The translations under genes and the position numbers were made by a program. From assembly GCA_900552645.1 (NCBI GenBank), contig USAN01000010.1, positions 1 through 64,000 on the forward strand: a DNA stretch of 64,000 nucleotides, in the 5' to 3' direction. Every line of letters starts with the position of its first letter. The first letter of the stretch is position 1. This document shows positions 17,344-26,222 of the stretch, in pieces. The DNA comes from an uncultured Bacteroides sp. (GTDB lineage Bacteria; Bacteroidota; Bacteroidia; Bacteroidales; Bacteroidaceae). Below the pieces are notes generated by a model. It was not told the DNA's origin. It ran no database searches and saw only the letters and a program-made list of their open reading frames with translations.

Positions 17344-18384
17344 ATGAAAGCAGATAATTTAATTAAGAGGATTGTAGCAAAGCAATTTTGCATAGTAGGT
17401 CTAGCTTTGATGGTAGCTTCTTGTAATGAGATTCTTGATAATAATTATGGAGATTGCTCTGTAGAGTATCGTGTCAAGTTCAAGTATGATATGAATTTGA
17501 AATATGCTGATGCTTTTGCACATGAAGTAACTTCTGTTACATTATATGCTTTTGACGAGAATGGTAAATTCGTATATCAGCGTACTGAACAGGGAGAGAT
17601 ATTAAAGGCTGATAATTATTCTATGCCTGTAGAAATAGCACCAGGTAATTATGAATTGGTAGCATGGGGAGGATTGGAGGACCAGCAATCTTTCTCAGTA
17701 CCGATACTTCAGCCCAATGTATCTACACTCGAGACCCTTACATGCAGTATGAACCGTAAGCATGTAGGAAGAATTGCAGATGGGTCGGCTTATATAGATG
17801 CAGAACTGAAGCCTCTGTTTCATGGTCATATTCAGAAGCAGGCATTTTCTCGGGCAAGTAGTCAGAAAATTGTAACAATAAACCTTACAAAAAATACTAA
17901 CTCTGTAAGGATAATCCTGCAGGAGTTGTCGGGTAATTCTGTCAATCCAGACGATTTTATATTTACAATAGATGATGAGAATGGATTGATGGACTATAAG
18001 AATTCTTTGATAGAAGATGAACCTATAAAATATTTTGCATGGCACAAGGATAATGGCACTGCTGGCATTGATGATGCAGTAAAGGCTTCTCGTACTGCCA
18101 ATAATCTGGCTATTGCCGAACTTACAGTAGGTCGTCTGGTAAAAGAGAAAAATCCTATTCTTACTATAAAGAATAAAGTAGGAGAAAAAGTTCTTTCTAT
18201 TCCTCTTATTGATTATGCGTTACTTATTAAAGGATATTATAACAAGAATATGGACGATCAGGAATATTTGGATCGTCAGGATGAGTATAATATGACATTT
18301 TTCCTAAATAATGGCAAATGGGTAAGTTCTTCTATTATAATTAATGGTTGGAAGGTGGTTTTTAATGATGCTGATTTGAAATAA
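17344..18384 (+). CDS. FimB/Mfa2-family pilus anchor subunit
   Basis: 346 aa. Lipoprotein signal (LMVASC, Cys27). The mature N terminus GDCSVEYRVKFKYDMNLKYA and the following EVTSVTLYAFDENGKFVYQ are hallmark FimB/Mfa2 sequences. In Porphyromonas gingivalis Mfa2 anchors the shaft in the outer membrane and sets length. The C-terminal segment IIINGWKVVFNDADLK resembles the fimbrillin end. It lies 188 bp after the fimbrillin and 13 bp before the next subunit gene. High confidence at family level. Confidence 0.87.
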   Translation: MKADNLIKRIVAKQFCIVGLALMVASCNEILDNNYGDCSVEYRVKFKYDMNLKYADAFAHEVTSVTLYAFDENGKFVYQRTEQGEILKADNYSMPVEIAPGNYELVAWGGLEDQQSFSVPILQPNVSTLETLTCSMNRKHVGRIADGSAYIDAELKPLFHGHIQKQAFSRASSQKIVTINLTKNTNSVRIILQELSGNSVNPDDFIFTIDDENGLMDYKNSLIEDEPIKYFAWHKDNGTAGIDDAVKASRTANNLAIAELTVGRLVKEKNPILTIKNKVGEKVLSIPLIDYALLIKGYYNKNMDDQEYLDRQDEYNMTFFLNNGKWVSSSIIINGWKVVFNDADLK

Positions 18385-18397
18385 AAATATTATAGGC

Positions 18398-19429
18398 ATG
18401 AAATCAATATATAAATCGATATTAATCTTGGTTCTTATTATCGGAGTGATGACTTCGTGTAATAGTATACTTGATGAAAATGAATATTATACTAACGATG
18501 TAAATGTCAAGTTTACTATTTCTATGAATAATCATTTGCCGTCAAGAGCCGTTATGCTTGGTGAAAATCTCGATACGTATGAGAATCAAATGGATCTGAG
18601 TCAGCTTAATGTATATCTTTTAAGAGGATCTAGTAGCTGGAAGGTGCAAGATATATTGGCACAGCGTATAAGTGATTCTGTTTATGAAATAATAGGATCG
18701 GTTACTTTGCCTAAATCGTTGGCTGAGACTCAGAATACATATAAGATTATGGTGTTTGCAAATAGCGGAAGTTTAATCAATATAAATACTGTTGGTACTT
18801 TGTCTTATAATTATGATGTATCTACATTTTATCCTATACAAGGAACGGTTTATAAATATATTCCTATGTGGGGTGTGGCTACTCGTAATGTAATTATGGA
18901 GTTAGGCAAACGAACCGATTTAGGTACTATAAATGTATTAAGAGCATTGGCAAAAGTTGAAGTTTCTCTTGATGAATCAGTAGATTTCTTTGCGCTTCAG
19001 AGTGTAAAAATCAATAATTATAATAACAAAGGTTATGCTTTACCATCTACATATGCATCAATAGATAATTTAATGGAGAATCTGACTTCAGATAATATAA
19101 ATGTTCCTACTGGCAGCCTTGTAAATTCTACTATGGATTTCTTCCAGATAGATGCAAAGCATTACATAATCTATATTCCAGAGTTTAATAACCAGGGGGC
19201 GACTCAGTCTAGTATAAAGGTTACCGTAAAAATGACCTCAACTTCAGAAACTAAGGAGTATACTATAAACTTTAAGGATTATAGTTCTTCATCTAATAAT
19301 ACAATATGGAACATATGCAGGAATTATGATTATAAGTTCAATATATGTGGACTTAATCAGGATATTAAGCTGTATTACACAATAGATGCATGGAATACGT
19401 ATAATATAGATGTACCGGCTTTTGAATAA
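18398..19429 (+). CDS. Minor fimbrial subunit lipoprotein (Mfa2/FimC-like)
   Basis: 343 aa. Lipoprotein signal (GVMTSC, Cys21). Two-domain pilin-like beta-sandwich: VNVKFTISM, LSQLNVYLLRG, RALAKVEVSLDES (typical junction of the two pilin domains) and the C-terminal IWNICRNYDYKFNICG. Placed between the anchor and the large tip protein, so probably an accessory or adaptor subunit like FimC/Mfa3. The neighbouring genes are 13 and 11 bp away, giving a tight operon. Which accessory position it takes cannot be told from sequence. Confidence 0.75.
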   Translation: MKSIYKSILILVLIIGVMTSCNSILDENEYYTNDVNVKFTISMNNHLPSRAVMLGENLDTYENQMDLSQLNVYLLRGSSSWKVQDILAQRISDSVYEIIGSVTLPKSLAETQNTYKIMVFANSGSLININTVGTLSYNYDVSTFYPIQGTVYKYIPMWGVATRNVIMELGKRTDLGTINVLRALAKVEVSLDESVDFFALQSVKINNYNNKGYALPSTYASIDNLMENLTSDNINVPTGSLVNSTMDFFQIDAKHYIIYIPEFNNQGATQSSIKVTVKMTSTSETKEYTINFKDYSSSSNNTIWNICRNYDYKFNICGLNQDIKLYYTIDAWNTYNIDVPAFE

Positions 19430-19440
19430 AATAAAAGAAG

Positions 19441-22293
19441 ATGATTATGAAAGTATCTAAAATATATATGGTATTTATGAGATCAGTTATTATCATGACT
19501 TTATTTACATTAGGTAGTTGTGTGGAAGATAATATTGCTGATGCTCCTAGTGAAATAGAGGATGTAAGTGTAAGGCTTCAAATTAGCTCTCCTAAAGCCG
19601 ATGACGTAGTTTCATCGCGTGCACCGGATGAGAATCTTATAAATGATTTATATGTGTTTGTTTTTGATGGTAGTGGTAATGTAAAGTCAAAAACATATTT
19701 AAGTGGAAGTCAGCTTACTGATGGAACTACAGGATTACAACCATCAACTACTAGTGCCAATAACTGGATAAAAATAAATACTACTACAGGCGACTCATAT
19801 ATATATGGAATAGCAAATATTAGTGGAAGTACTAATAATTATACTGGAAGTGTAAAAGATCAATTAGATGCGATAATAAGCCTCAATCAGTTGAAAGCTT
19901 TATCGGTTACATTGAATAACGACCTTACAAGGAATGGAAATACTTACTTGATGGCCGGAGCTGTAAATAGTGGTAATGTTTATAAGATCACGAATACAGA
20001 TATAAAAACTTTGGTCCTCAAAAGACTTGATTCTGTAATAACTTTCAAGTTTAAATATGGATCTAAATGTACAAGTTTCGTACCACAGAGTTATCAGGTA
20101 TGTAATGTACCTAAGAAGTCTTATATGTTCGAGAAAAGTGCCACAAGAACTGTTGCCGCCGCCAATAGCTGGGATGCTTCACAACAGTCATCTGATTTTT
20201 ATAATAGTTCGGAACTTACAGGAACATTGGCTGCCGATATGGGGTTTACCTTCTATCTTTCCGAGAACAGACCTAACGGTAAATTGGCTATATCTGGAAA
20301 TACAGAGAAGGAGGCGTATGGAATGCGTGAGAAACAGACTAAGACTTCTACAGGATCCTCAACTCGTCCTACTGTAAGTAACGGGGCTTATGTATATGCT
20401 CCTGATTATGGAACATATGTCGTAGTTAAAGGTAAATATTACGGCAAAGCTTCTGATAACGGAACCGATAAGGGTATTGAGGCTGATGTAAGATATGTAA
20501 TACATTTAGGATATGCGGTAGGAGGTAGTTTTAATGAAAAGGCAAATGACTTCTTTAGTAGTAGGAACTGTAAGTATACTTATAACTTAACCGTAAATGG
20601 TGTAGACGATATTGTAGTTGAAGTTGTAAGTACATCAGAAATAGAAAACTCACCAGGTGCCGAAGGCGACGTAACCTTCTTGGATGGTACTACTAAGTAT
20701 TTGTTAGATGCTCATTATGAAACGGTTTTATTGAAGTTCAGCAAGAACTTGCTTGAATCGGGTAAGCTTAAGACAGATTTCTTTAAATATAAAATATCTA
20801 CTCCTTTTACCAAGATGGGTTATACTGACGAAAACTGGATACATATTATTAGAAATTCAAAGTCTGGAAACACTTATAGTGAACAGTTTATGCCATATAA
20901 GTCAAATAGTGGAACTTACCTTACAATAAGCCAATTCATTGACGAGTTGAAAAAAATTGCTAATGGGCAGATTACAAATGCGTATGATAATAGCAATAAT
21001 GTTGTTTATACTTGTCATATAGATGAGTTTTATTACGATAATCCTCCATCAGGCTTCACTCCTACAGCCGGAGTACCTTTATGGAAATATTTTGTGAATG
21101 TGCCTAACCGTGAGGCTCAGATACTTAATGATGTTTCATTGAGTCCTGATGGAAATAGTTCTGTAATAAGATCTACTTATGTTATATCACAGAGGGCTAT
21201 CCAGACATTCTATGATACTGACGTAACTAACTCAAGCCTGACTGATGCATATGGGGTAGAAGTATATAATGAGACTGGTCCTCTACAAGGATGGGACGTT
21301 TATAATAATGGAAATAGAAATAGCAGTTATACAAGTTTGAACGACGGACGTTATAATTTTGTCCCTATTGTTAATAGTTATGCTACAAAATGGGATGTTC
21401 TTTTATCTTATGGTAACAATGGTTACAAGAATAGTACTACTACCACATTGAATGCTATGAACTCTACATATAGCAGAGCTTACATAGCATGTATGCAGCG
21501 TAATAGGGACTTGGATGGAGACAATACTATTGATGCCGACGAGATAAAATGGTATTTGCCTGCTATAAACCAATATGTTGGAATGTTTTTGGGAGACGCC
21601 GGTTTAAGTGAGGAGTCCAAACTTTATACTGAAAATCAGTATATATACAAACATTTTCTAAGTAGCACACATAAATCTGCAAACTTGATAGTTTATTGGG
21701 GTGAAGAGTCTGTGTCTACAAGTGCAGGTACTGAATACGATATGGTTACAAAGATTAATAATCAGAATGTTAATTACTATAGATGTATGAGAAACCTAGG
21801 TTCTTCTACTCCTCAGAATTACTACGTATCTTCTTCATATAACATCACTACTCCTTATATAAATAAGAAGGCTTTGCGAAGTGTTGTAAGTAATGGCGAA
21901 CTTGGAGTACATACAAACTGGGATACAGAGAGTAGATTGCCATTAAAGGGAATCGCAATTGGAACAGGAACTTCAACTCGAGTTGTTTCTACCATAGGAA
22001 GTGCCATAGTATATAATTCTAATTATATAGTTAATACCCCATGTTACTACGCAGGAAGTACAAATGGAACCTGGCGCGCTCCTAATCTAAGAGAATTGTA
22101 TCTAATGTCTGTTTCAGGTTATCTTTCGGCTAATGATGTGGCAAGAACAAAGTTTAAATTTTGGAATGTGCCTATACCAGGTAGCAATACATCTTATCGT
22201 ATAGGATGGTTCTATAACGGAAGTAATCTTACTATGGGATCGGGTTTAGTAGATGAAGGCGATCATATACGATGCATAAAAGATAATCAATAA
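19441..22293 (+). CDS. DUF4906 large fimbrial tip/adhesin lipoprotein
   Basis: 950 aa, the largest pilus protein. Lipobox LGSC near residue 29. The N-terminal half is pilin-like: DVSVRLQIS, NDLYVFVFDGSGNVKSKTYL, LKRLDSVITFKFKYG. A middle DUF4906 region follows. The C-terminal about 280 aa contain RNRDLDGDNTIDADEIKWYLP, a Ca-binding-like acidic loop next to the E-x-KWYLPA motif, and it ends with GDHIRCIKDN, an FISUMP/DUF1566-like fold seen at tips of Bacteroidales pili. Likely the distal adhesin. The start could be at 19441 or at the ATG 6 bp downstream (19447). Confidence 0.8.
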   Translation: MIMKVSKIYMVFMRSVIIMTLFTLGSCVEDNIADAPSEIEDVSVRLQISSPKADDVVSSRAPDENLINDLYVFVFDGSGNVKSKTYLSGSQLTDGTTGLQPSTTSANNWIKINTTTGDSYIYGIANISGSTNNYTGSVKDQLDAIISLNQLKALSVTLNNDLTRNGNTYLMAGAVNSGNVYKITNTDIKTLVLKRLDSVITFKFKYGSKCTSFVPQSYQVCNVPKKSYMFEKSATRTVAAANSWDASQQSSDFYNSSELTGTLAADMGFTFYLSENRPNGKLAISGNTEKEAYGMREKQTKTSTGSSTRPTVSNGAYVYAPDYGTYVVVKGKYYGKASDNGTDKGIEADVRYVIHLGYAVGGSFNEKANDFFSSRNCKYTYNLTVNGVDDIVVEVVSTSEIENSPGAEGDVTFLDGTTKYLLDAHYETVLLKFSKNLLESGKLKTDFFKYKISTPFTKMGYTDENWIHIIRNSKSGNTYSEQFMPYKSNSGTYLTISQFIDELKKIANGQITNAYDNSNNVVYTCHIDEFYYDNPPSGFTPTAGVPLWKYFVNVPNREAQILNDVSLSPDGNSSVIRSTYVISQRAIQTFYDTDVTNSSLTDAYGVEVYNETGPLQGWDVYNNGNRNSSYTSLNDGRYNFVPIVNSYATKWDVLLSYGNNGYKNSTTTTLNAMNSTYSRAYIACMQRNRDLDGDNTIDADEIKWYLPAINQYVGMFLGDAGLSEESKLYTENQYIYKHFLSSTHKSANLIVYWGEESVSTSAGTEYDMVTKINNQNVNYYRCMRNLGSSTPQNYYVSSSYNITTPYINKKALRSVVSNGELGVHTNWDTESRLPLKGIAIGTGTSTRVVSTIGSAIVYNSNYIVNTPCYYAGSTNGTWRAPNLRELYLMSVSGYLSANDVARTKFKFWNVPIPGSNTSYRIGWFYNGSNLTMGSGLVDEGDHIRCIKDNQ

Positions 22294-22299
22294 TAATAT

Positions 22300-22572
22300 A
22301 TGAATAACATCTTGACAATTATGGATAAGGAATGTTTCAGTAAGTCTGAAGTATTCCTTTATAAAGAAGATACTAAATGGTATGCATATTACCATTCGGC
22401 CGAGCTTCTTAACAGTCCGTCTTCCAGGGAGTGTATAAAAGATAAGATTCAGTTCCTGTTTTACGGAGTACTACTTGAGAAGTTTGAAGTAGATCTTTTC
22501 AAACTTCTTGAAAAAAACTGGAGAGTAGAATTATGTGCCGACGAAGAAATAATGCTTATCCATTGTTACTAA
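22300..22572 (+). CDS. Small protein of unknown function at end of pilus operon
   Basis: 90 aa, not recognised; 6 bp after the tip gene. No signal peptide or membrane helix, so probably cytoplasmic. Aromatic- and acid-rich: EVFLYKEDTKWYAYYHSAE, with Cys13, Cys35 and two more Cys near the C terminus (ELCADEEIMLIHCY). The reading frame stays open through the gap between tip gene and next lipoprotein, and spacing fits translation coupling, but coding status rests on that alone. An alternative start is at 22321. Confidence 0.5.
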   Translation: MNNILTIMDKECFSKSEVFLYKEDTKWYAYYHSAELLNSPSSRECIKDKIQFLFYGVLLEKFEVDLFKLLEKNWRVELCADEEIMLIHCY

Positions 22573-22620
22573 CAGTGTGATTATATTTATATTTGTCGAA
22601 GCTGAATAAACTAAAATATC

Positions 22621-23541
22621 ATGAAAAGAGTGTATTGGCTTTTGTTGGTGTCATTATTTATATTTACTGCATGTAAAGAAGATAAAAAGCAGGATAATAA
22701 ATCAGTCACTACATCAGTAAAGTTTAACTTGCCCGATATTCCGGTAATGCTAACTTCGCCTGATGATAGAGCTCGGTATCTAGCATTGCATTATTGGGAT
22801 AAATTTAACTTTAAAGATACTACTCTTGTTCATCTTCCTGATATAACCGAACAGGCTATAGTAAACTTTATGGATATAATATCTATGGTAGATCTCAATA
22901 TAGCCGACAGTGCAATAGCGACTACATTTAGATCGGCGTCTTCCGACAAGATAATGCTACACTATTTTTGGGATACATTTGAGCGTTATTGGAATAATCC
23001 AAACTCTCCTATGAGAAATGAAAATTTCTTCATCGCTATGTGTAGAGCGGTTGGGAAACTTAGCAATATTGATGAGGCTATTAAAAGTAATTCTCATTTT
23101 AAACTTAAAAACACTTTAAAAAATAGAGTAGGTCAGAAGGCAGCCAATTTTACTTATACTACAAATTATGGTCAGGATTCAAGTATGCAATCAATATCTT
23201 CTCCTTATACTGTACTATTTTTCTATAATCCCGATTGTGAGACTTGTGTGGCAATAAAAGAAAAGATGGTTTCGTCAACTCTTCTAAACAGACTATTGAG
23301 TGAAAGAAAGATAAAAATATTGGCTATCTATACCGATGAAGATATTGAAGCATGGAAAAGGTATCAGTCACAAATTCCTGATTCATGGATAAATTCATAT
23401 GATAAAGAACAAAAAATACAAGGAAAAGAACTATATGATTTAAGAGCGATGCCTACCATATATCTGCTTGATAAGAATAAGAATGTGATACTAAAGGATG
23501 TATCTATAGATAATTTGGAATATTTTTTAGAAAATAAATAA
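22621..23541 (+). CDS. DUF5106 thioredoxin-like lipoprotein
   Basis: 306 aa. Lipoprotein signal (FIFTAC, Cys17). Residues about 35-160 match DUF5106 (FNLPDIPVMLTSPDDRARYLALHYWDKF reads as the family core). Residues about 170-306 are a thioredoxin/TlpA fold with redox motif NPDCETC (Cys206, Cys209) and cis-Pro region RAMPTIYLL. Probably a periplasmic thiol-disulfide reductase or isomerase. It is 48 bp after the small unknown and 80 bp before rpsO, and may be the end of the pilus transcript or independent. Contrast with the cysteine-less relative at 46360-47400. Confidence 0.82.
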   Translation: MKRVYWLLLVSLFIFTACKEDKKQDNKSVTTSVKFNLPDIPVMLTSPDDRARYLALHYWDKFNFKDTTLVHLPDITEQAIVNFMDIISMVDLNIADSAIATTFRSASSDKIMLHYFWDTFERYWNNPNSPMRNENFFIAMCRAVGKLSNIDEAIKSNSHFKLKNTLKNRVGQKAANFTYTTNYGQDSSMQSISSPYTVLFFYNPDCETCVAIKEKMVSSTLLNRLLSERKIKILAIYTDEDIEAWKRYQSQIPDSWINSYDKEQKIQGKELYDLRAMPTIYLLDKNKNVILKDVSIDNLEYFLENK

Positions 23542-23551
23542 CTCAATATCA

Positions 23552-23580
23552 TTGATTTATAAATATTATGTCTATCTTTG
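23552..23580 (+). promoter_or_regulatory. rpsO promoter
   Basis: TTG (23552-23554), 18 bp, TATCTTTG (23573-23580): a good fit to the Bacteroidetes -33/-7 promoter, with start of transcription expected near 23587 and a short leader before rpsO. Confidence 0.65.
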
Positions 23581-23621
23581 CAACCGCAATTTAATATTTA
23601 TATATAAAAAATCTAAGAATT

Positions 23622-23891
23622 ATGTATTTAGATGCTGCTAAAAAACAAGAAATCTTTGAAAAGTACGGAAAGTCTAACACTGATACTGGCTCACCTGAAG
23701 CGCAGATAGCATTGTTCTCATACCGTATTTCTCACCTGACTGAGCACCTTAAACTCAACAGAAAAGATTATAGTACTGAAAGAGCTTTAACAACATTGGT
23801 AGGAAAGCGTCGTGCTTTACTTAACTACCTTAAAGATCGTGATATCAACAGATATCGTGAAATCATTAAAGTTCTTGGATTGCGTAAGTAA
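23622..23891 (+). CDS. rpsO: 30S ribosomal protein S15
   Basis: 89 aa, exact family length. Binds the 16S rRNA central domain during 30S assembly. Motif TGSPEAQIALFSYRISHLTEHLK and the C-terminal GKRRALLNYLKDRDINRYREII are unmistakable. Single-gene unit with a strong promoter just upstream and a terminator downstream. Codon use leans toward C-ending, as expected for a ribosomal protein. Confidence 0.98.
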   Translation: MYLDAAKKQEIFEKYGKSNTDTGSPEAQIALFSYRISHLTEHLKLNRKDYSTERALTTLVGKRRALLNYLKDRDINRYREIIKVLGLRK

Positions 23892-23912
23892 TTACGAGAT
23901 CAGCAAAAAAAT

Positions 23913-23950
23913 AAAAAGGTTGTCCTCTACTAAAGAGACAACCTTTTTTT
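23913..23950 (+). terminator. rpsO terminator
   Basis: AAAAAGGTTGTC (23913-23924) pairs with the downstream GACAACCTTTTT; the stem continues into TCT/AGA around a short loop, and a run of T follows. Confidence 0.88.
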
Positions 23951-24199
23951 ATTATATATACTCCAATCATTCCCTCTTCTTTAATATTAATAAGTTTTAT
24001 TTCTATTTCCTTTTTTTTCATTATTTAGCTTTGACTTTTATTTTCTAAAGTTATAATATATAACAAAAAAAGTGATAAATGGCTTTAATTTGCTTGTTTT
24101 ACATTGCTTTAATTTATAATTTGATTGTTTTTTGTGGAAAATGCAATAATAAAATACAAAAAGTTATGCAAATGTTTTAATTAGTAGATTAATGTTTTA

Positions 24200-24207
24200 T
24201 ATATTTG
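24200..24207 (+). promoter_or_regulatory. amtB -7 box
   Basis: TATATTTG matches TAnnTTTG, 60 bp before the amtB start codon. No good -33 element, so an activator may be needed. Confidence 0.45.
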
Positions 24208-24267
24208 CACAAAAGTTTCAGTAAGATATATTTTTAAGTTTAATTATTTCAAAAGTATTAATTTGTA

Positions 24268-25641
24268 ATGAGCCAACTAAATAAAAAGAAAATGGAAAAG
24301 AGATGGGTTATTTTGATGACAATAATGATTGCCATCAGTATTATAGGTCTTCTTACTCCCGAAACAGAAAATGTGTGGGAATCAGATGGAAACCTTAACT
24401 ATGCAAATATTGCATGGATGATTACTGCTACAATTTTTGTATTAATGATGACTCCTGGACTTTCATTTTTTTACGGAGGAATGGTAGGTCAGAAAAACGT
24501 AATATCAACAATTCTTCAAAGTTTTATAGCTATGGGAATTATAAGCGTATTATGGATATTTGTAGGATTTAGTCTTGCTTTTGGTACAGACATAGGTGGA
24601 TTTATAGGTGATCCAACAACATTTTTTATGTTCAAAAATGTAGGTGCAAAAGTTGATACTTTTCTTGCTCCGACAATTCCTCTTGCTTTATTTGCTTTGT
24701 TTCAGATGAAGTTTGCTATAATAACTCCTTCTCTTATAACAGGTTCATTTGCCGAACGTGTACGTTTTTCTGCATATATGGTATTCATGATTCTTTTCTG
24801 TCTATTTGTATATTGTCCGTTGGCTCATTGGACTTGGCATCCTGATGGTTTCCTCCGTCAGTTAGGTGTTCTCGATTTTGCCGGTGGTATTGTAGTACAT
24901 GCTTCTTCAGGTATTGCTGCTTTTGCCGGAGCCATATTTTTAGGTAAACGTCAAAATCTTGATAGATTACATATACCAGCTAATATACCTTTAGTTATAT
25001 TAGGTGCTTCAATGTTATGGTTAGGATGGTTTGGTTTCAATGCCGGCTCTTCATTGGCAGCCGATGGGATTGCAGTAAAGGCATTCCTTAATACAAATAC
25101 AGCCTCGGCCACAGCTATGTTGGTTTGGATATTCTTTGACTGTATACGTGGAAGAAAGCCTTCTGCAATGGGAGCAGCCGTAGGTGCAGTAGTTGGTTTA
25201 GTAGCAATTACTCCGTCGGCTGGTTATGTAACAGTAGGAGAAAGTATTTTTATAGCTCTTGTTACTACTATAATATGTAATATTGCGGTTTATTGGAAGA
25301 ATAGGACAAGTATTGATGATGCACTTGATGTATTCCCTACACATGGCGTAGGAGGTATTATAGGTACAGTGATGACAGGTATTTTCGTAAATGGTCTAAT
25401 CGCAGGCGAAGTTAAAGTTTTCTTCATACATCTTCTTGCTATTTTGGTTGTATGTGGCTATACTTTTGTAGTAAGTTATGCTCTTTATTGGATAACAAAT
25501 AAGATGATTCCTATGAGAGTATCTGCCGATCATGAAAAAGTAGGACTGGATATTAGTCAGCATAATGAACAATATGGTTTTTCAACGGTTGGGCCAAGAG
25601 AATTGGCCGAATATGATGAAGATATGAGTGAAGGTCTTTAA
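24268..25641 (+). CDS. amtB: Ammonium transporter
   Basis: 457 aa Amt/MEP/Rh channel of the inner membrane for NH4+/NH3 uptake under low nitrogen. Eleven helices expected; visible are NIAWMITATIFVLMMTPGLSF (the pore entry), AHWTWHPDGFLRQLGVLDFAGG (conserved pore histidine region) and VFPTHGVGGIIGTVMTG (second conserved pore His). A cytoplasmic tail (HEKVGLDISQHNEQYGF) is the P-II contact region. No glnK lies beside it in this window, unlike the common glnK-amtB pairing. The start may be at 24268 or at Met9 (24292). Confidence 0.95.
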   Translation: MSQLNKKKMEKRWVILMTIMIAISIIGLLTPETENVWESDGNLNYANIAWMITATIFVLMMTPGLSFFYGGMVGQKNVISTILQSFIAMGIISVLWIFVGFSLAFGTDIGGFIGDPTTFFMFKNVGAKVDTFLAPTIPLALFALFQMKFAIITPSLITGSFAERVRFSAYMVFMILFCLFVYCPLAHWTWHPDGFLRQLGVLDFAGGIVVHASSGIAAFAGAIFLGKRQNLDRLHIPANIPLVILGASMLWLGWFGFNAGSSLAADGIAVKAFLNTNTASATAMLVWIFFDCIRGRKPSAMGAAVGAVVGLVAITPSAGYVTVGESIFIALVTTIICNIAVYWKNRTSIDDALDVFPTHGVGGIIGTVMTGIFVNGLIAGEVKVFFIHLLAILVVCGYTFVVSYALYWITNKMIPMRVSADHEKVGLDISQHNEQYGFSTVGPRELAEYDEDMSEGL

Positions 25642-25690
25642 TATGATATAACACTGCAAAATATAAATACATATTTTTCTTTAACAAAAG

Positions 25691-25735
25691 ATCCCTGCTA
25701 CCTCGGTTATTAAGTGTAGCAGGGATTATTTTTTA
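25691..25735. terminator. Terminator between amtB and luxS
   Basis: ATCCCTGCTAC (25691-25701) and GTAGCAGGGAT (25716-25726), followed by TTATTTTTTA. It lies between two convergent genes and ends amtB; it may act for luxS too, although the minus-strand T-run is shorter. Confidence 0.82.
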
Positions 25736-26215
25736 TTTTATAGGATAGTGAAGATTGTCATCTGTAATATTTTCGAGAACTTCGTTAAGATATTTAGCCG
25801 ATTCCCATTTAGCCATTGGAAGGTCTTGAAGAAGATAATTTCCGCAGTCTTTAGGAGAAGCACCAGGAATATCACCCTCATATTCAGATACAAACTTGAA
25901 TGTTTCTTTCATTAATTCTACTATATCTTTAGATTCAAGATTACCTCTCAATAGTAGATAGTTGCCTGTAAGACATCCCATCGGTCCCCAATATATAATC
26001 TTCTCACCCCATATAGGATGATTGCGGAGAAAAGTTGCTGCAAGGTGTTCTATAGAGTGTAGTGCACCTTGTCCTAATGCAGGTTCGCGGTTAGGTTCTT
26101 TCATTCTTATGTCGAAAGTAGTGATAGTTTCATCTCCTACTTTGTCTTTTCTTGATACATATATTCCACGAAGCAGGTTTATATGATCTATTGTAAAGCT
26201 TGGAATTGTTTTCAT
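25733..26215 (-). CDS. luxS: S-ribosylhomocysteine lyase
   Basis: 160 aa. Splits S-ribosylhomocysteine to homocysteine and DPD, the AI-2 precursor. The zinc site is present: HSIEH (His53, Glu56, His57) and a later Cys in SPKDCGNY; the catalytic Cys81 is in GPMGCLTG. Start at 26215 (MKTIPSFTIDHINLLRGIY) fits the family; the open frame upstream runs into mtnN. Only 7 bp after mtnN, so the two steps of S-adenosylhomocysteine detoxification form one operon. Confidence 0.96.
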   Translation of the reverse strand: MKTIPSFTIDHINLLRGIYVSRKDKVGDETITTFDIRMKEPNREPALGQGALHSIEHLAATFLRNHPIWGEKIIYWGPMGCLTGNYLLLRGNLESKDIVELMKETFKFVSEYEGDIPGASPKDCGNYLLQDLPMAKWESAKYLNEVLENITDDNLHYPIK

Positions 26216-26222
26216 TTCTGTT

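Larger units (their letters stand above)
23892..24267 (+). other. rpsO-amtB intergenic region
   Basis: No gene. Contains the rpsO terminator, two direct copies of GCTTTAATTT 24 bp apart (24082-24091 and 24106-24115), which could be a regulator site, and TATATTTG at 24200-24207, the probable amtB -7 box. Confidence 0.5.
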
